Shown: positions 22,002 through 33,946 of the stretch, in pieces
Position numbering within the stretch: the stretch's first letter is position 1
How the letters are laid out: every line of letters starts with the position of its first letter
Origin: Pyrenula massariospora
Taxonomy: Eukaryota; Ascomycota; Eurotiomycetes; Pyrenulales; Pyrenulaceae
NCBI GenBank assembly: GCA_021030905.1
Contig: JAGFMI010000006.1
Coordinates: 1-64,000 of the forward strand
Reading direction: 5' to 3'
Length of the DNA: 64,000 nucleotides
The notes under the pieces: generated by a model
Seen by the model: the letters and a program-made list of their open reading frames with translations, nothing else
Databases searched by the model: none
What the model was told of the DNA's origin: nothing
Position numbers and translations under genes: made by a program

Positions 22002-23608
22002 ATGGCGTCCAAAATGGAACAGGCAGTAAAAATGGATCAAACGCTCAAATCCCGAAAGGAGGAGTTCGTGTCCAACCTTTCCGGAGGAGATATTCTTGAA
22101 ATAAATCTTGTGATTGGCGTAGCTACAGTGAGTCTTAGCTTCTGTACGTCTAAATTTCCATAGCTGACGGACATTAGGCAGCGATAATACTGTGGTCTGC
22201 ATTGCAGTCCCGACAGTCATTTTTCACTCCCTATGGATTATTGTCATTGCTTACCGACTTCCTGCTTCATGTTGGAGCTGTGCTCTTTGCGATGACTCTA
22301 TACTCTCCATACTTGACTTTACTGGTCGCATTGCTTATTGCGCCTGCATTTCTCATCTCCGTCACGTCAAAGCCCGAAGCCTCGAAAAAGTCGGCCAAGC
22401 CCCCTCAACCGAAGCAAGAAAATGACACTCGACCGCAAAACCAGACCCTACCTTTTCGGCCCTTCCTCACTATGTATCGCGGCTCCCTCCTCATAGTCAC
22501 CTGTCTCGCCATTCTTGCTGTCGACTTCCGTATTTTCCCTCGTCGTTTTGCCAAAGTAGAGACCTGGGGAACATCGCTTATGGACCTCGGCGTCGGCTCC
22601 TTTGTCTTCTCTGCTGGAGTCGTTTCTGCGCGAGTCATCCTCAAAGCAGATCCCGCAGTCAAAACAAAAACTGTATCCAAAAGCCGGGCCACCTTTGCAC
22701 GCCGCTTGGTTCGCGCAACCCGTCACTCTCTCCCCCTACTCCTCCTAGGCCTCGTCCGGCTCTACAGCGTTAAGAATCTTGAATATGCTGAACACGTCAC
22801 TGAGTATGGCGTGCACTGGAATTTCTTCTTCACCCTCGCTTTTCTGCCTCCGTTTGTTGAGTTATCCCACACTCTCACGGCGATCATCCCGGTCTTCCCC
22901 TACGAAATACTTTCTTTGCTCATTGCGGTCACCTACCAAGTCCTCCTCGACTCCACCACTCTAACTTCATACATACTTATCTCCCCTCGTGGCGCCTCCC
23001 TCCTTTCTAAAAATCGTGAAGGCATTTTCTCCTTTCTCGGATATCTCTCCATATTCCTCTTCGGTCGGAGTATTGGCCTCGTCATTCTCTCCCCTCCGTC
23101 GACTTATTCATCTTCGATTTCCGCTTGGCAGAGCCGAAAACGACTGCTTACTTCCCTTGTGATTCGTACCACCCTTACAACAATGCTATTCTTTCTTACA
23201 AACCACCCCAAATTTGCATCCGTGGCCGTCTCCCGACGCCTTGCCAACCTTCCCTATATACTCTGGGTTAACTCTTTCAACACCTTCCAGCTCACATTCC
23301 TCTGCGTCGTCGAAACATTATTTTTCTCAAATGTTTGGAAACCTCAAAATCCTGAGAAAGCAGAAGCAGGCGCTAAACTTGCAACAAGCCGACTGATGAA
23401 AGCATTCAATCGGAACGGGCTAGTCGTATTCTTAGTCGCAAACTTACTCACCGGACTGGTGAACTTGAGCATTAACACATTGGACACGAAGCCTTTGCCA
23501 GCAATGGGATTCTTAGTCGTATATGCGGCAACGGTGAGTACAGTGGCGATGGCGTTGGATACGTGGGACTTGAGGGTAAAGTTGTGGCTCACCTTCTGCG
23601 AGCGGTGA
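22002..23608 (+). CDS. GWT1: GPI-anchored wall transfer protein 1 (inositol acyltransferase)
   Basis: ER membrane enzyme that acylates the inositol of GlcN-PI, an early step in GPI-anchor synthesis. Modelled as join(22002..22127, 22178..23608), 518 residues. The first exon encodes KSRKEEFVSNLSGGDILEIN, the conserved N-terminal GWT1/PIG-W segment. A 50-nt intron (ACA/GTGAGT to CATTAG) joins in phase to AAIILWSALQSRQSFF. The rest is a chain of about a dozen hydrophobic helices with family blocks such as FPRRFAKVETWGTSLMDLGV and EYGVHWNFFFTLAFLPPF. Length is close to the yeast protein (about 490). The family is the target of gepinacin- and manogepix-type inhibitors. The window also encodes a likely GPI-anchored protein near 7 kb, a plausible client. 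Confidence 0.94.
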
Positions 23609-24048
23609 ACAAGAATTCGGGCTTTGAGTAAAAGGACAGAAAGGACATAGTAATTGGGACTGCTTGCTTCAAATCGATGCATAATTCGATTAATCGAAAA
23701 TAAACGAGAGATCTTCGAGGAGTATGGTGAGATTCTAGAGAACGAGAATCAAGGCACCTCAATGCAATGCCTCGATCAATGCTATTGTTCCAACTGTCTC
23801 AATTTCCTTTCTGGGAGATCCATGTTAGCAGATTCACCTCGTTCACCTCACCTCGTTCATGTCGCCTCGTGAGCTGACGACTCTTTATCAGAAGGGATGG
23901 TGCTTTTGTCCTTTGCGGTCTACTATTGAAGTTGGCCTGGGTCAATGAGATTGGCGTGTTCTCTTCGATCATATAAATGCTTGCAAGATGCCCATGGATA
24001 CCCCTCTACGAGTTTTCGACGTATTTCACGCCCACTCGAAACAACATC
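23609..24048. other. Intergenic, no gene seen
   Basis: Contains the GWT1 3' end and the promoter of the RING gene. There is a short CCTCGTTCA repeat near 23838-23862. Confidence 0.5.
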
Positions 24049-24987
24049 ATGGGTGTCGACATGGATATCGACGAACAAACAATTGGGTCTGTGGTCTACT
24101 GTCCATTTACACCGGACAACTGCTCCATCTGCTACGAGCCGCTGCGAGTCGATAAGCCATCTGCAACTCACACCGTTTGTGGGAAAATCTGGCACGAAGA
24201 CTGCTTCCTTGCTTGGATATCAAGAGGTAAGAATGGACAATGTCCTAACTGCAGAGGATGGATCTGTCGGCGACATGATGAGGTATGGCACGAAATCAAG
24301 CTCAGAATGGAACAAATCATCCGGTCAGACTATGGCGTTTGGACCTGCGGTAGTAAAGGCTACCTCAGATCTAAAGTCCACACGTCGAATCGTCCTCTTC
24401 GACCTTTCCCAATCAACCGTCGTCTAGCTTATCGCCTCGACTCCAACCTCATCCAGATCCCTCTGCTCACTTTACATCATCAGCGCGTCATAATCACGCA
24501 AGACACATACTTCCGCTCGCAGCCAATTCTAACCAGATCAGAATGTCTATGGCTGCAAGAATGGGTCCGCCTCGCCACAGCTGACACCCTCACTCTCCCC
24601 TCCGAAGACACCGGCTGGCGCTACCTCGTTTCTCGCCTTGGAGACGTCGATATCGTCTACATCGTCTACGTCAGACCCGAACGTCGGAACGACGAACAGA
24701 ACGCTCTTAACGCACGTGCTCGATGGAACAAAATGGAGATCTGTGACCAGGTCCTCTTTCGGCCGTCTCCCGAATGGACCCTTGAGGATTACGATGAAGT
24801 CCACATCCTCGATTTCGATGATGATGAGATACGACGAGACGCGCGGAAAAACGGTCTTTCTCAGACGCAACGTGACGCGGAGAAAATCATTAGAGACGCA
24901 AGAGAGGAGCGGCGGGAGCGGCGGGAACGGTTCGATCTGGGCTCCGAGAGGATTGAAGACAACTTTCTCGCTTGGCTTTGTCTCTAG
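24049..24987 (+). CDS. RING-type zinc finger protein (intact paralogue)
   Basis: Single exon, 312 residues from the ATG at 24049. An in-frame ATG at 23977 would add 24 residues, but the similarity to the paralogue at 25.8-26.9 kb starts at TIGSV, just after 24049. The N-terminus holds a RING-like finger with ligands Cys25, Cys28, Cys44, His49, Cys52, Cys65 and Cys68; the position of the fourth canonical ligand is Lys46 (CGKIWHEDC), a feature shared with the paralogue. The middle region has an INRRLAYRLDS motif. The C-terminus is a highly charged Arg/Glu/Asp helix (about residues 260-300) and ends LAWLCL. It may be an E3 ubiquitin ligase or adaptor, but no substrate domain is recognisable. Confidence 0.78.
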   Translation: MGVDMDIDEQTIGSVVYCPFTPDNCSICYEPLRVDKPSATHTVCGKIWHEDCFLAWISRGKNGQCPNCRGWICRRHDEVWHEIKLRMEQIIRSDYGVWTCGSKGYLRSKVHTSNRPLRPFPINRRLAYRLDSNLIQIPLLTLHHQRVIITQDTYFRSQPILTRSECLWLQEWVRLATADTLTLPSEDTGWRYLVSRLGDVDIVYIVYVRPERRNDEQNALNARARWNKMEICDQVLFRPSPEWTLEDYDEVHILDFDDDEIRRDARKNGLSQTQRDAEKIIRDAREERRERRERFDLGSERIEDNFLAWLCL

Positions 24988-25819
24988 AAGAACAGAATAC
25001 ACGTACGAGCTACCAGAACACACAGCGGAGCGTCTGCTCAATAGGTCATCCCATCCTCGAGGTCTGTCATGCGCATCGCTTTTCAAAAGCGGACACAGCG
25101 TCTCAGAAGTGATGAAGTCAGTGCGCTGTAAGCAACTTGCGATACCGCTGACATTGCTTCTTCACATCAAGAATCCCCCTCCCTATCCATGTTTTTCCCC
25201 TGCTGTAAAGGGTCTGGACAAAGTCCAACACCAATCACGGTCGATCGCATCTAGGTTTACGAAAACTACAAGTAGAAAAATTGTCGATAGAATAAAATTT
25301 TACAATTTCACTAAACTGCTAGCAATCCACACATTCACGCTCGCGCCCCTCCCCTAATAACCCAATCCATAAAGTAATTTCAAAGAACGTTTTCAGAAGC
25401 TCACTGGCTGGAATTTTTATTAGAGGATAAGATAGCGGCTGATGTGGTGGAAATTCATTTGTTGGAATTTTTTCAAAAGTAAGCGCGTACATTTAGCTGG
25501 TTGTTGGAAATATCGTAAAGATTCGGGATTAAGGGAGTTGAACGGTTCTAGGTAGTGGTCTACTGCAGACGCTCAAGGATCGCATGAAGGTCTTGCTCTT
25601 GAAATGTGCGGTGCGCTCAGGAATTGATTGTGAGAGATATGTTCGAGGGGTGTTCAAGTTAGAGGTGTAGAGAGAGAAGGAAAAGAGAAGTACTTAAGCA
25701 TGGAATTACAAGAGGAAATCCAAACCAGCCACTCACGATCTCAGCCTATTCATGTCAAACGGATATCTCCTCTTGACAGATCTACGAAACCGCAACTCAG
25801 CCCGTCTGGGCTCCTCTGC
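24988..25819. other. Convergent intergenic region of the RING pair
   Basis: Contains the 3' flanks of the two tail-to-tail RING paralogues. AT-rich in places (25240-25480); no gene seen. Confidence 0.5.
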
Positions 25820-26916
25820 CTATATCATGCCCGGCAAGCCCCGTCTCGTCCCCCTCTCTAACAGCTCCTGAAAAAAACCGCACAAATCGTCCTGCGACTT
25901 GAAATCCGCGAGGAATCTCCGCCGTGCCTCTTGCCGTTGTTTCTCCTCATCATCAACCCGGTGCTCCTCCCCCACGGCCCGCCTCGCCTCCCCGCGCAGC
26001 AACCCAAGCCAATCCTCCTCCCCCTCAAACGCCGCCCGCTCCACCGCCGCCCGCCTCCTTATCTCCTCCCTCACCATCCTCTTAAAGAACTCCCCCGTCC
26101 CCATCAATCTCTCCCCATCCCCAACCACAGCCCGCTCAACAACATACACCTCATCATACCTCTCCAAGTCCCAAAACGGACACCCCTCGCAGCCCCCCAG
26201 CTGCCCGCCCCTCGTCAACGCCTTCTCCCACTGCACAAACGCGCGCCACATCCGGCGCTCGTCGTCGCGCCGCGGTACGTCCAGGTCAGCAGGCGCCAGT
26301 TGGTGTCGTCGGCGGCGAAGAAGGCGGGCGGGGAGACGGCGTCGGCGAGGGCGAGGCGGTGGCGGGCTTCGAGATAGGTTTTGAGGGCGGGGGTGAGGGA
26401 GGTGGTCAGCGGGGAGGTGGCGGGGAGGTGGCGCGGGATCACGTCGACGGTGCAGGGCGCGGGGAGGAGGGGGATGGCGCATGCATCGCTGGAGGACTGC
26501 TGCTGTAGCTGGCGGGCGAGGCGGCGGTTGATCTTGGGCGGCGGCGGGCGGAAGACGGCGGAAGGTCCTGTTGTTGGGTTTGGGGAGCGGTGGAAGCCGG
26601 TGGAGCCGTGCGTCCACATCCCGCGGCTGGACATGATCATGTCGTCGACCCTCTGCGCGGTCGCGTCCCTCTCGCCGGTTTCTGCGCAGCAGAGCACGCC
26701 CCGGCAGTTGGGGTATGTTCCAACGGCGGCTCCCATGATCCAGGTTAGGAGGCAGCGTTCGTGCCAGCGCTTCCGGCAGCCAGATCGGCCGCTGTGAAAG
26801 GCTACGGTGTCCCCGGGGTGGACTAGTTCGTAGCAGATGGAGCATTCTTCGGGATCGGATTTGAAGTCGTTTTCGCAGTAGGACACAGATCCAATGGTAT
26901 GAACCTGGGCGGACAT
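25820..26916 (-). pseudogene. RING-type paralogue with broken frame and lost zinc ligand
   Basis: Starts MSAQVHTIGSVSYC at 26916 and parallels the intact gene at 24049: TIGSV, the RING finger (Cys25, Cys28, Cys47, His52, Cys55, Cys71), INRRLARQLQ and NWRLL. Two defects are visible. First, the penultimate RING Cys is Tyr68 (TYPNC against CPNC in the paralogue). Second, the N-terminal frame stops at 26215, while the matching C-terminal part (ERRMWRAFVQW, then DLERYDEVYVVE and a charged helix) lies in another frame down to 25820. The switch falls around 26262-26285, and no GT-AG intron there would repair it, so a one- or two-base indel is implied. The region is very GC-rich, so a sequencing error cannot be excluded for the frame break; the Cys-to-Tyr change is independent evidence of decay. 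Higher GC than its paralogue. Confidence 0.7.
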
Positions 26917-29727
26917 TGTGAGTGTAGGATTCGTTAGATTAGGGGTATGACCAACATTCTTCCCCTTCACACTACAGGGTATTTGTAGTAGAAGAATAGC
27001 GGATACAGCGACGTCCCTTCTCAAAGCCCGGACACAGCTAATAGCGATGAAAGAACGTAAAACAAAGATCCATCTTTTTTGACAAAGAACGGTCTGATCT
27101 TAAGATATTGACATTGTGAACAAGGTACAGGTGAACTACTTGTATTAGGAACCAAGTGACAAAGAACAATCACGTTGTTCAAGCTTCCGTGTGCCAACGC
27201 TTGTGAGGCTGTCTGTCTCCGGGAAGTTTTCGTTGTAAGTGGAATTCATTAACGTCCAGACAGCTGCCCTTTGTGCAGATGATGGTCGTCCGAAGTTCAT
27301 CGGTGAAGGATAGACAATGGCTGGTACTGTCTAGTCTCAATGTGTGCCTTGGAGTTGATGTTGACTTGGGTGGCTCTATTGCAGGTACAGAGGTAAGGTA
27401 TTCCTAGAGCTAGCTTGTGAGCAATCCACATCTAATATAGAGACTGGATCGCATATGAAGAGGCCCCGAGACGATCTGAAGGCACCCCGCTCAATCATCT
27501 CGAAGAAAGACGTCGTAGGACATTATCGACGTGGAGAATACCATCCGTTTTCACCACAACCTGCGTGAGCTGACCATTAATGAGGTAGATTCGATGCTTC
27601 CATCAGGCCGCGATTGCTTCGCGGGCGTGACAGATGACTATATTTAGAAGTGAATCGACTGTTCAGCCTCCAGTTCCGTGAATGTACCCCGAGCCGGGGT
27701 TTCCAGCGTCAGTATCTTCTCTGGGACATTTGTGCGTGCTTCGAGATAGGCGAGCTGTGGGAGGACTGATGTTTGCAAGTCGGCTTTGAAGCTTCGACGC
27801 ATTGATTTCTTCGTAGGCGGGGGGAGCTTGGATTTAGCAAGCACTCACAGCAAACACTATGAGAGTCGGCAACCTAGGTTTTGCTATCTTGTTGCAGGTC
27901 TAGTTCAGAGGCGGGATAACATCCGAATGGACGGAAGCTATTTGCGGCTTAACATGTCAGTGCGCTCATCTTGACATCTTGGGCGACTCGTAGAGCGTAA
28001 GAATGATGTGCGAGAGCTAATAAGGGTCATACGGAGCACTGCCAGGTCAAGTCAGGATCTCAACAACATCCTATGAGACTTCATATTACAGGCGGGCGGA
28101 AATGCCTCTTCCGCCCTCTGTCACCTGCCCGTCCACCTCCAAGCACCATTTGGGGTAACAACCATGCAGAAAATGGGCAACGCGCTGCAGATCGGCCCCT
28201 AATTACAATCCGGCGTTAGAAAGACGTTTGTTGGCCCAGGTTTGTCCAGAGGAAAGAGGGCGAAGACATAAGGTACTGGAATCTAACAAGTAGCAAAGCC
28301 GCACGAGAACACCCTCACGTGAAACCCCTCGTATCTTGTCACACGTGGCAGAACCGATCGCTACCCAAGCACTGTGAGCCGGTGCTTCCGTGCTGATAGA
28401 TAGTCACGACTGACTTCTGTTAAAGTGTATCGTGCGGAGCAAGAGTGATTGAATGATGGTGAGGCCTTTTTTTGACGGGGCCAGTTTGGCGAGGGCGGGA
28501 ACGAGTAGGATTGTGAACACGAGAGGTATCAACGGAAGTAAAGGCCGTGCAACTCACTACCAAGGACGATCCTCCGCACACACAAGGATGCGTCATTTCT
28601 ATGTGGTTCCGTGGCTAACCAATAGAGACTCTTGTACGGGACGGCCCTACGAAGTTCGATGTGATATGCGCAGATCCGCGTGTACTGGCCTCGATCACTG
28701 TCCGGATCCACGGTTCAGAAAAGTTCGTTTACGTACATACAAACAGGCGGCGTGGTCTTATTGGTTGGACGAGCTTTGGAGAAGACGATGTGTCAAAGCG
28801 AGGTAGGAGGTGCACACCGATGACGGCTCTGTATGAAGATGCCCAAAATTTTCTCCATTGGGTGGTCACTCTACAGTAGCTAGCTACGGCTAACCCATCT
28901 ATGGAGACCTTCCCCAACGCAAATAGAGGTAGATCCATCGAGCAGACCATTATGCATGTTAGCCCAGTCCAGTCCAGCCATATCAACACAGCACCAATGC
29001 ACACGTAACTCCACCCCCTTATTCGACTCCCCCTTTCTCGTACATCAGTCTGTCCTACCACCTGCTATTACACAGACGAGAAAGCTCGTCCCTTCGACCT
29101 TCGATCTGAGACAGACAGCTGTCCGATAGCCAATGTATGCTTCCCACGTCCAGCCACTGCCCTCTCTGCATAATCTATTGCGAAAAGAACAAACGGAAAA
29201 AAGCTGAGACCGGTCTTTGGGGTATATCACAAGACAAAATAACAAAAAATGCAGCAGATGCAGCCAACAAACAGCCGAAACTTTAACGACTCGGCAATTA
29301 ACTCGTCTCCAAGCGCCAGAATCCAAGTGTACAGTCCTATTAATCGTCTTCCGAGACCTCAAAAAGTCGAATCCTAGGATCGGATAATCGATACAACGGC
29401 TTCAATGCTTGATCACCACCTGTACATGCCGTATTGGTCGATCAATCTCAGACTAGATGAATTTAAAAGGAACAATCTCTCGACCAGCCAGGCAGAACAT
29501 CGCAGCCCTGCTGTATCGTCTCAAAGCGCATAAGTAAAGTTTTACAGTGACGAAGGTGACGAGTAGGGTGTGTCGTAATATTAAAACCAACACAAGAAGC
29601 GAAGAGTTGAGAGCCTCGACGAACAGAACCTCGGAGATTAAAGTCGAATAAATCATTAAATTTTCGGTACACGAAGTGAACGACCAGATCGAATGGGAGC
29701 ATGTCAGTCCCGCTTGCAGTCCGACTT
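26917..29727. other. Gene-poor stretch
   Basis: 2.8 kb with only short, mutually overlapping frames (for example 28453-28806) that show no domain, signal peptide or splice structure. The right end (about 29,400-29,727) is probably the 3' UTR of the leftward zinc-finger gene. Confidence 0.5.
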
Positions 29728-31931
29728 TCAGACACGCTCGGAGCCAGCAGGCATTCCAGTGCCCACCATAGCCAGCCCAGCAGCAGCAGGATTAGCGGTG
29801 GTCGTCGGCGTTGGCGGCATCATGATCGCGCCCGTCGTTCCCGGAGCTCTCCCATGCAGATCAGGGTTGCACGGTGGAGAGTGTGACTTATGGTATTTTA
29901 GACCATTAAGATTCTTGTAACGTTTCCCACACGTCTCGCATTTGTAGGGCTTCTCCTTCTCCATCCCCACCGTGCCAGGGTATGGCGTAGAGGTTTCCGG
30001 GTCGACGATGGAGAAGGTGCCGTCGGCGTTGTCATGTAAGCGTTGGTTATTGTGGCCATGCTACACTTTGTTAGAATACAATCACCGATTGTAGCCACCG
30101 ATCTGAGCACTTACCGACTTGTGGTACTTCAGCCCATTCTGGTTCTTATAAGCCTTCTCACATCCGATTACGGGACAGCGGAAGGGCTTGGGCTCGTCAT
30201 TTGGCATCATGCCCGCTGCAGTGTCCGGAACGCCAGCCAGCATTTGTTGTTCACGTATGCGTTTTGCAATATCGCTGTCAGCACTGTACTGATTGCCTCC
30301 TAGCCTAAAGTGTGCGTATGGCTGAGGATTGCCAGGGCCGCCGCTAGGAGTAAGGAGGCGCTTCGCAGGCTCGTCGATGCAGAGATCCAGCATGTCGTTG
30401 CTCATTGGGAAAGGAGCAATACCCCCATTAAATCCCTGGCCCGCCATGTTCCCTTGCATTAACATACCGTCCATTCCGGTCATGAGGTTTTCATCCAACT
30501 CTACGGGGGTGCCTGGAGCGGATGAGTCTGGAGTCCGAAACTGAGTCTGCAAATGTTGCTGCGTAGGGTGCGCCAACAATGTGGGTGTGTTCACGGACGA
30601 TACTGTGGGGTTATTAGACAAAGGGACGCTGGTTCGTGCAGTGGTAGGCGTAGTCGGGGTCGAAGTTCTGAAACTTTGGTATTGTGGCAACAAATTAATG
30701 TTGAGAGGGGTCAAACGAGGTTGATTCGTTTGTGAATATTGCGCTTGAGGAGTGTTTTGGCTTGCTGCCTGGGTATATAAATTTGGAGGAGGGGTAGTGG
30801 CATCTGCCTCTTCGATAGCATCGTCCATTTCCATGTCTTCTACCGTGTCCATGTCAGGTATTGATTGCAGCTGAGAAGTAGTATGATTTGTCGAGTTTGA
30901 TGGAGACTTGATATTAGTTCCTGTGGGACCAGCAACATTAACTTGTTGTGGGGCTACTGAAGGCTGTTGCTGTGCTTGCTGCTGTACGGCCGCCGCCGTG
31001 TTAGTTGCAATGGCAGCTCTGCTGTCAGGAACCATTTGACTGCTTCCTTGAGTCTGCCGGCTCTGCTGTTGCGGCCTCTCAGCATGTGACTCTTCATAAT
31101 GTTGGAGGAGATCGTGCAGGGAAGGAAGTGTCTGGCCGCAGCAAAAAAAGTCCTTCATAAATTGTGCTTCGAACTTGGGCTGATATGAGGAAGATTGATG
31201 ATTAGGCGGTGATTGAAACGTGAAAGGAGATGTACCGCTCATCATAATGCTAAGAATCTGTCAGCCGTTGTACTACTGTGTCACAGGAATAGCATGGGGT
31301 TGTAGGACAAAGAGCGCGCGATCACTCACTCGTCTCGAATCCAACTCCCAACAGATATCCCACCCCAGCTCATTCCATTTGTTAAGCTCGCAGCTACACT
31401 TTCCCTCCGAGCTCGGTCCTCGCTACTCGGGGCGCCGAATGAGATCGGATTCGTACCGTCGGCGTTCAAGCCATTTCCAAACGAGCCTGGTCGCCGCAAC
31501 GCATCTTGAGTACTGCTGTTTGGATCATGATTTGGTGGTACTGGATGAAGGCCATTTGCGCCTTGAAGTGCGCTGGTAAGATTCGAGGCCTGATGACCGC
31601 GTGGTGATGAGGACGCCTGGCGGGTGGCAATGTTTATAGGGGAGGCGGCTCCCGCCATGCCGCTTTCTTTGGGAGCGTCGTCAAATAGAGGGAATAGTGG
31701 CTCGTCAAAATTGGGTTCAAGCAAGGCAGAGTCCAGGTAAAGACTAGAATCTGTCGGCTTCTTGTGCCACGACCATAGAAGGTCCTTCTCTTTGCCTGGC
31801 CGCTTCGCAATCGAAGGGCTGAAGCCGACTGGGGTGCTGATGGGGGTCGAGTCTCGAGTAGAGAAGCGGTCTCTATCACTCGTTGCAGGCGAGTGATGAA
31901 GCGGAGGCGGACTCTCTGAGGTACGGACCAT
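29728..31931 (-). CDS. Sfp1-like C2H2 zinc finger transcription factor
   Basis: Related to the yeast regulator of ribosomal protein genes and cell size. The modelled part is complement(join(29728..30060, 30115..31249, 31330..31931)), 689 residues from the ATG at 31931. Intron 2 (TCG/GTAAGT, branch TTCTAAC, acceptor GTGTAG) splits the first C-terminal finger between its histidines. Exon 1 ends SWIRD and joins DIMMSGTSPFTFQSPP, a block I associate with this family. Next comes a degenerate finger (CCGQTLPSLHDLLQHYEESH), a long Gln/Thr/Pro-rich middle, and two fingers, CPVIGCEKAYKNQNGLKYH and CETCGKRYKNLNGLKYH. The 5' end is unresolved: the frame continues upstream of 31931 with coding-like sequence (AIGPHQQVPLSPVPSPPRQH), and a further piece at about 32100-32220 (PPNRRDIITLITSRAPPPS) could join through a 50-nt intron at 32042-32091. 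No ATG was found for that extended form. Confidence 0.85.
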
Positions 31932-33946
31932 TAATTCCACGGCGCGGTCTGTGTTGAGAGGATGTTGACGAGGCGGTGACGGAACCGGTGAGAGCGGTAC
32001 TTGCTGGTGCGGACCGATTGCAGGTCTGGTAGAGCGCGACTTCTTGATGTAGCCACGTAATCTTGGAGGTGAGAGGATAGCAAGAGACTCACACGTGCGG
32101 AGGGTGGTGGTGCGCGGGAGGTGATGAGCGTAATAATGTCACGGCGGTTGGGTGGAAGAGATGATGTCGAGGGAGAGTCAGTGGTATAGGATATGATAGA
32201 GGGCGGGTAGCGCAGGGCAGGCCCGGGAGTCGCTGATTGGAGCCTAGTGGAGCGTGTTCTTGCTGGGGATCCCTGATGGCGCGGCGTGGGCAGCGTTTGG
32301 TGAGTCTTCCTCGTGCAAGCGACCCAATCCCGCCGCCCCCCACCACGCCTGATGGGGAAGAGCCCGTGGAGTTTAAGGGCGCTCTACCGCCGGGGCAGGG
32401 CTGCAGCTCGGCACTGTTGTCTCGTTCTTCTGGAAACATTCGTCTGGACCCTTGCCAATCAACGCCCAACCGCGCTCATCACATTTCACATGGGCGACTC
32501 ATGCCACGGCTGTCTCGGTCACATGGTTTGTGGCGGCGTGGTTTCAAGACAATGCGATTCGACCACCCACAACCAACAGGCAGAATAATAGAGGTCTATC
32601 TGACTGCTAGTCTCGAGTCAGGCCCCCGCGGTAGAGATCGCGGTTATCCGGTTGCCACAAATAGCAGCCGTCGGTAGCACAGAGTCAGGCGTCACGGAGG
32701 TCGTTGGTGGAATCTGTGGAAAAGAGAGTCGGCTTTACATCCTTGACCTCGATTATCGTCTATTGTCTTATCCGCATTCCGTTCATCTACTTCCAGACGG
32801 CTTGCGGCACGAGCCATGCATTGTCTTCATCCCTTGCTTAAGCGCATGGCAAGACTTGAACGACGACAAGCCACGAGCCTATGATCCCATTGTCCCAAGG
32901 AGACTCTCAACGTCATCGTCGCCTTGTGAGATGCCGCATTGTCCTCCATCGTGGTGCTCCTGTTACCTAAATTCCGAGATCTGGCCGTCGGCTCCACCAT
33001 CCGAATTAGGCTACCACGCCTTTATTATCCAACGCCATGCTTGCTTCTGTTATGATCCACAGCTAATCTCAATTTCCCTCGAATTCCATTGAGGCGATTA
33101 CTTCCCCTTTCCACAATCACGGCGAATTATGCACATTGTCTACATAAGAGTGTTTCAACCTCTTGAAGGATAATCCTACCGGCCGATACAGCTAGAAGTA
33201 TTGTGGTAGATTCAAATATTTTTACGTACTATCAATGTTGCTGCGAGCAGCTCCGAGCTAGTGTGCCACCAGTCGCTCCACAGCAACCAGGGGTACCTGA
33301 CCGTTGAGCTAAGGAAATCAGCAGCCTTTTCCCCGGGAGCGGCATGTTTCCCAGCTGCTTGGTAACATCGTGTGACGATCATCGAGGTTGGACAAACGCC
33401 TACGGATAGTTCCTATGTCCAGTAGTCGAATAATAATCCTCATGCGAAGCTTTGTGTAACGCGTTGTGGGAGGCGTTCTCGCGGTCGCCGTTGGGATTTG
33501 AGAGGTGTGAACCGGAGACGCCACTTGCTTACAGCCTGACAGGGAACCAGCTTTCGGTCGGCACCGAGCTTCATCGTCGTTCGACCTGATTTGGAAGGCG
33601 ACTTGATGCGACACCGAATTTCTTCAGCCGCCACTGGAGCTAAAACAGGTACCAGCTCTAGCCATCAGAAGTGATGCGACTGCCTCAAAACCTCCACGGT
33701 GCTAGCCAAGGGATCGGTGCCTTCATGGTGGCAAGCCTGCCCATGAATGAGTACGGACTATTTCGCATAATTTAGCCTCCCTTGAACTTCGATGTCGCTT
33801 TTTTTTTTAATCGAAAAAGGCATAGGGCACGGTTACAAGAGTACTTAATAATCGCCGGTAGTCTGTTTCTATGACATCTCCCCTGTCAGACATTTTGGAG
33901 TTCGATTTGCCGTTCATCCTTCTATCTAAATTCAAACAAGGACCAT
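31932..33946. other. Upstream region of the Sfp1-like gene and intergenic DNA
   Basis: The first 300 bases are probably 5' coding or leader sequence of the Sfp1-like gene (see that entry). Beyond about 32,500 no gene is supported; the plus-strand frame at 32652-33092 lacks an ATG and any recognisable feature. A T-run lies near 33,800. Confidence 0.45.

Noticed and set aside
32652-33092. 146-codon plus-strand frame
   Set aside because: No ATG start and no recognisable feature; lies in intergenic sequence.
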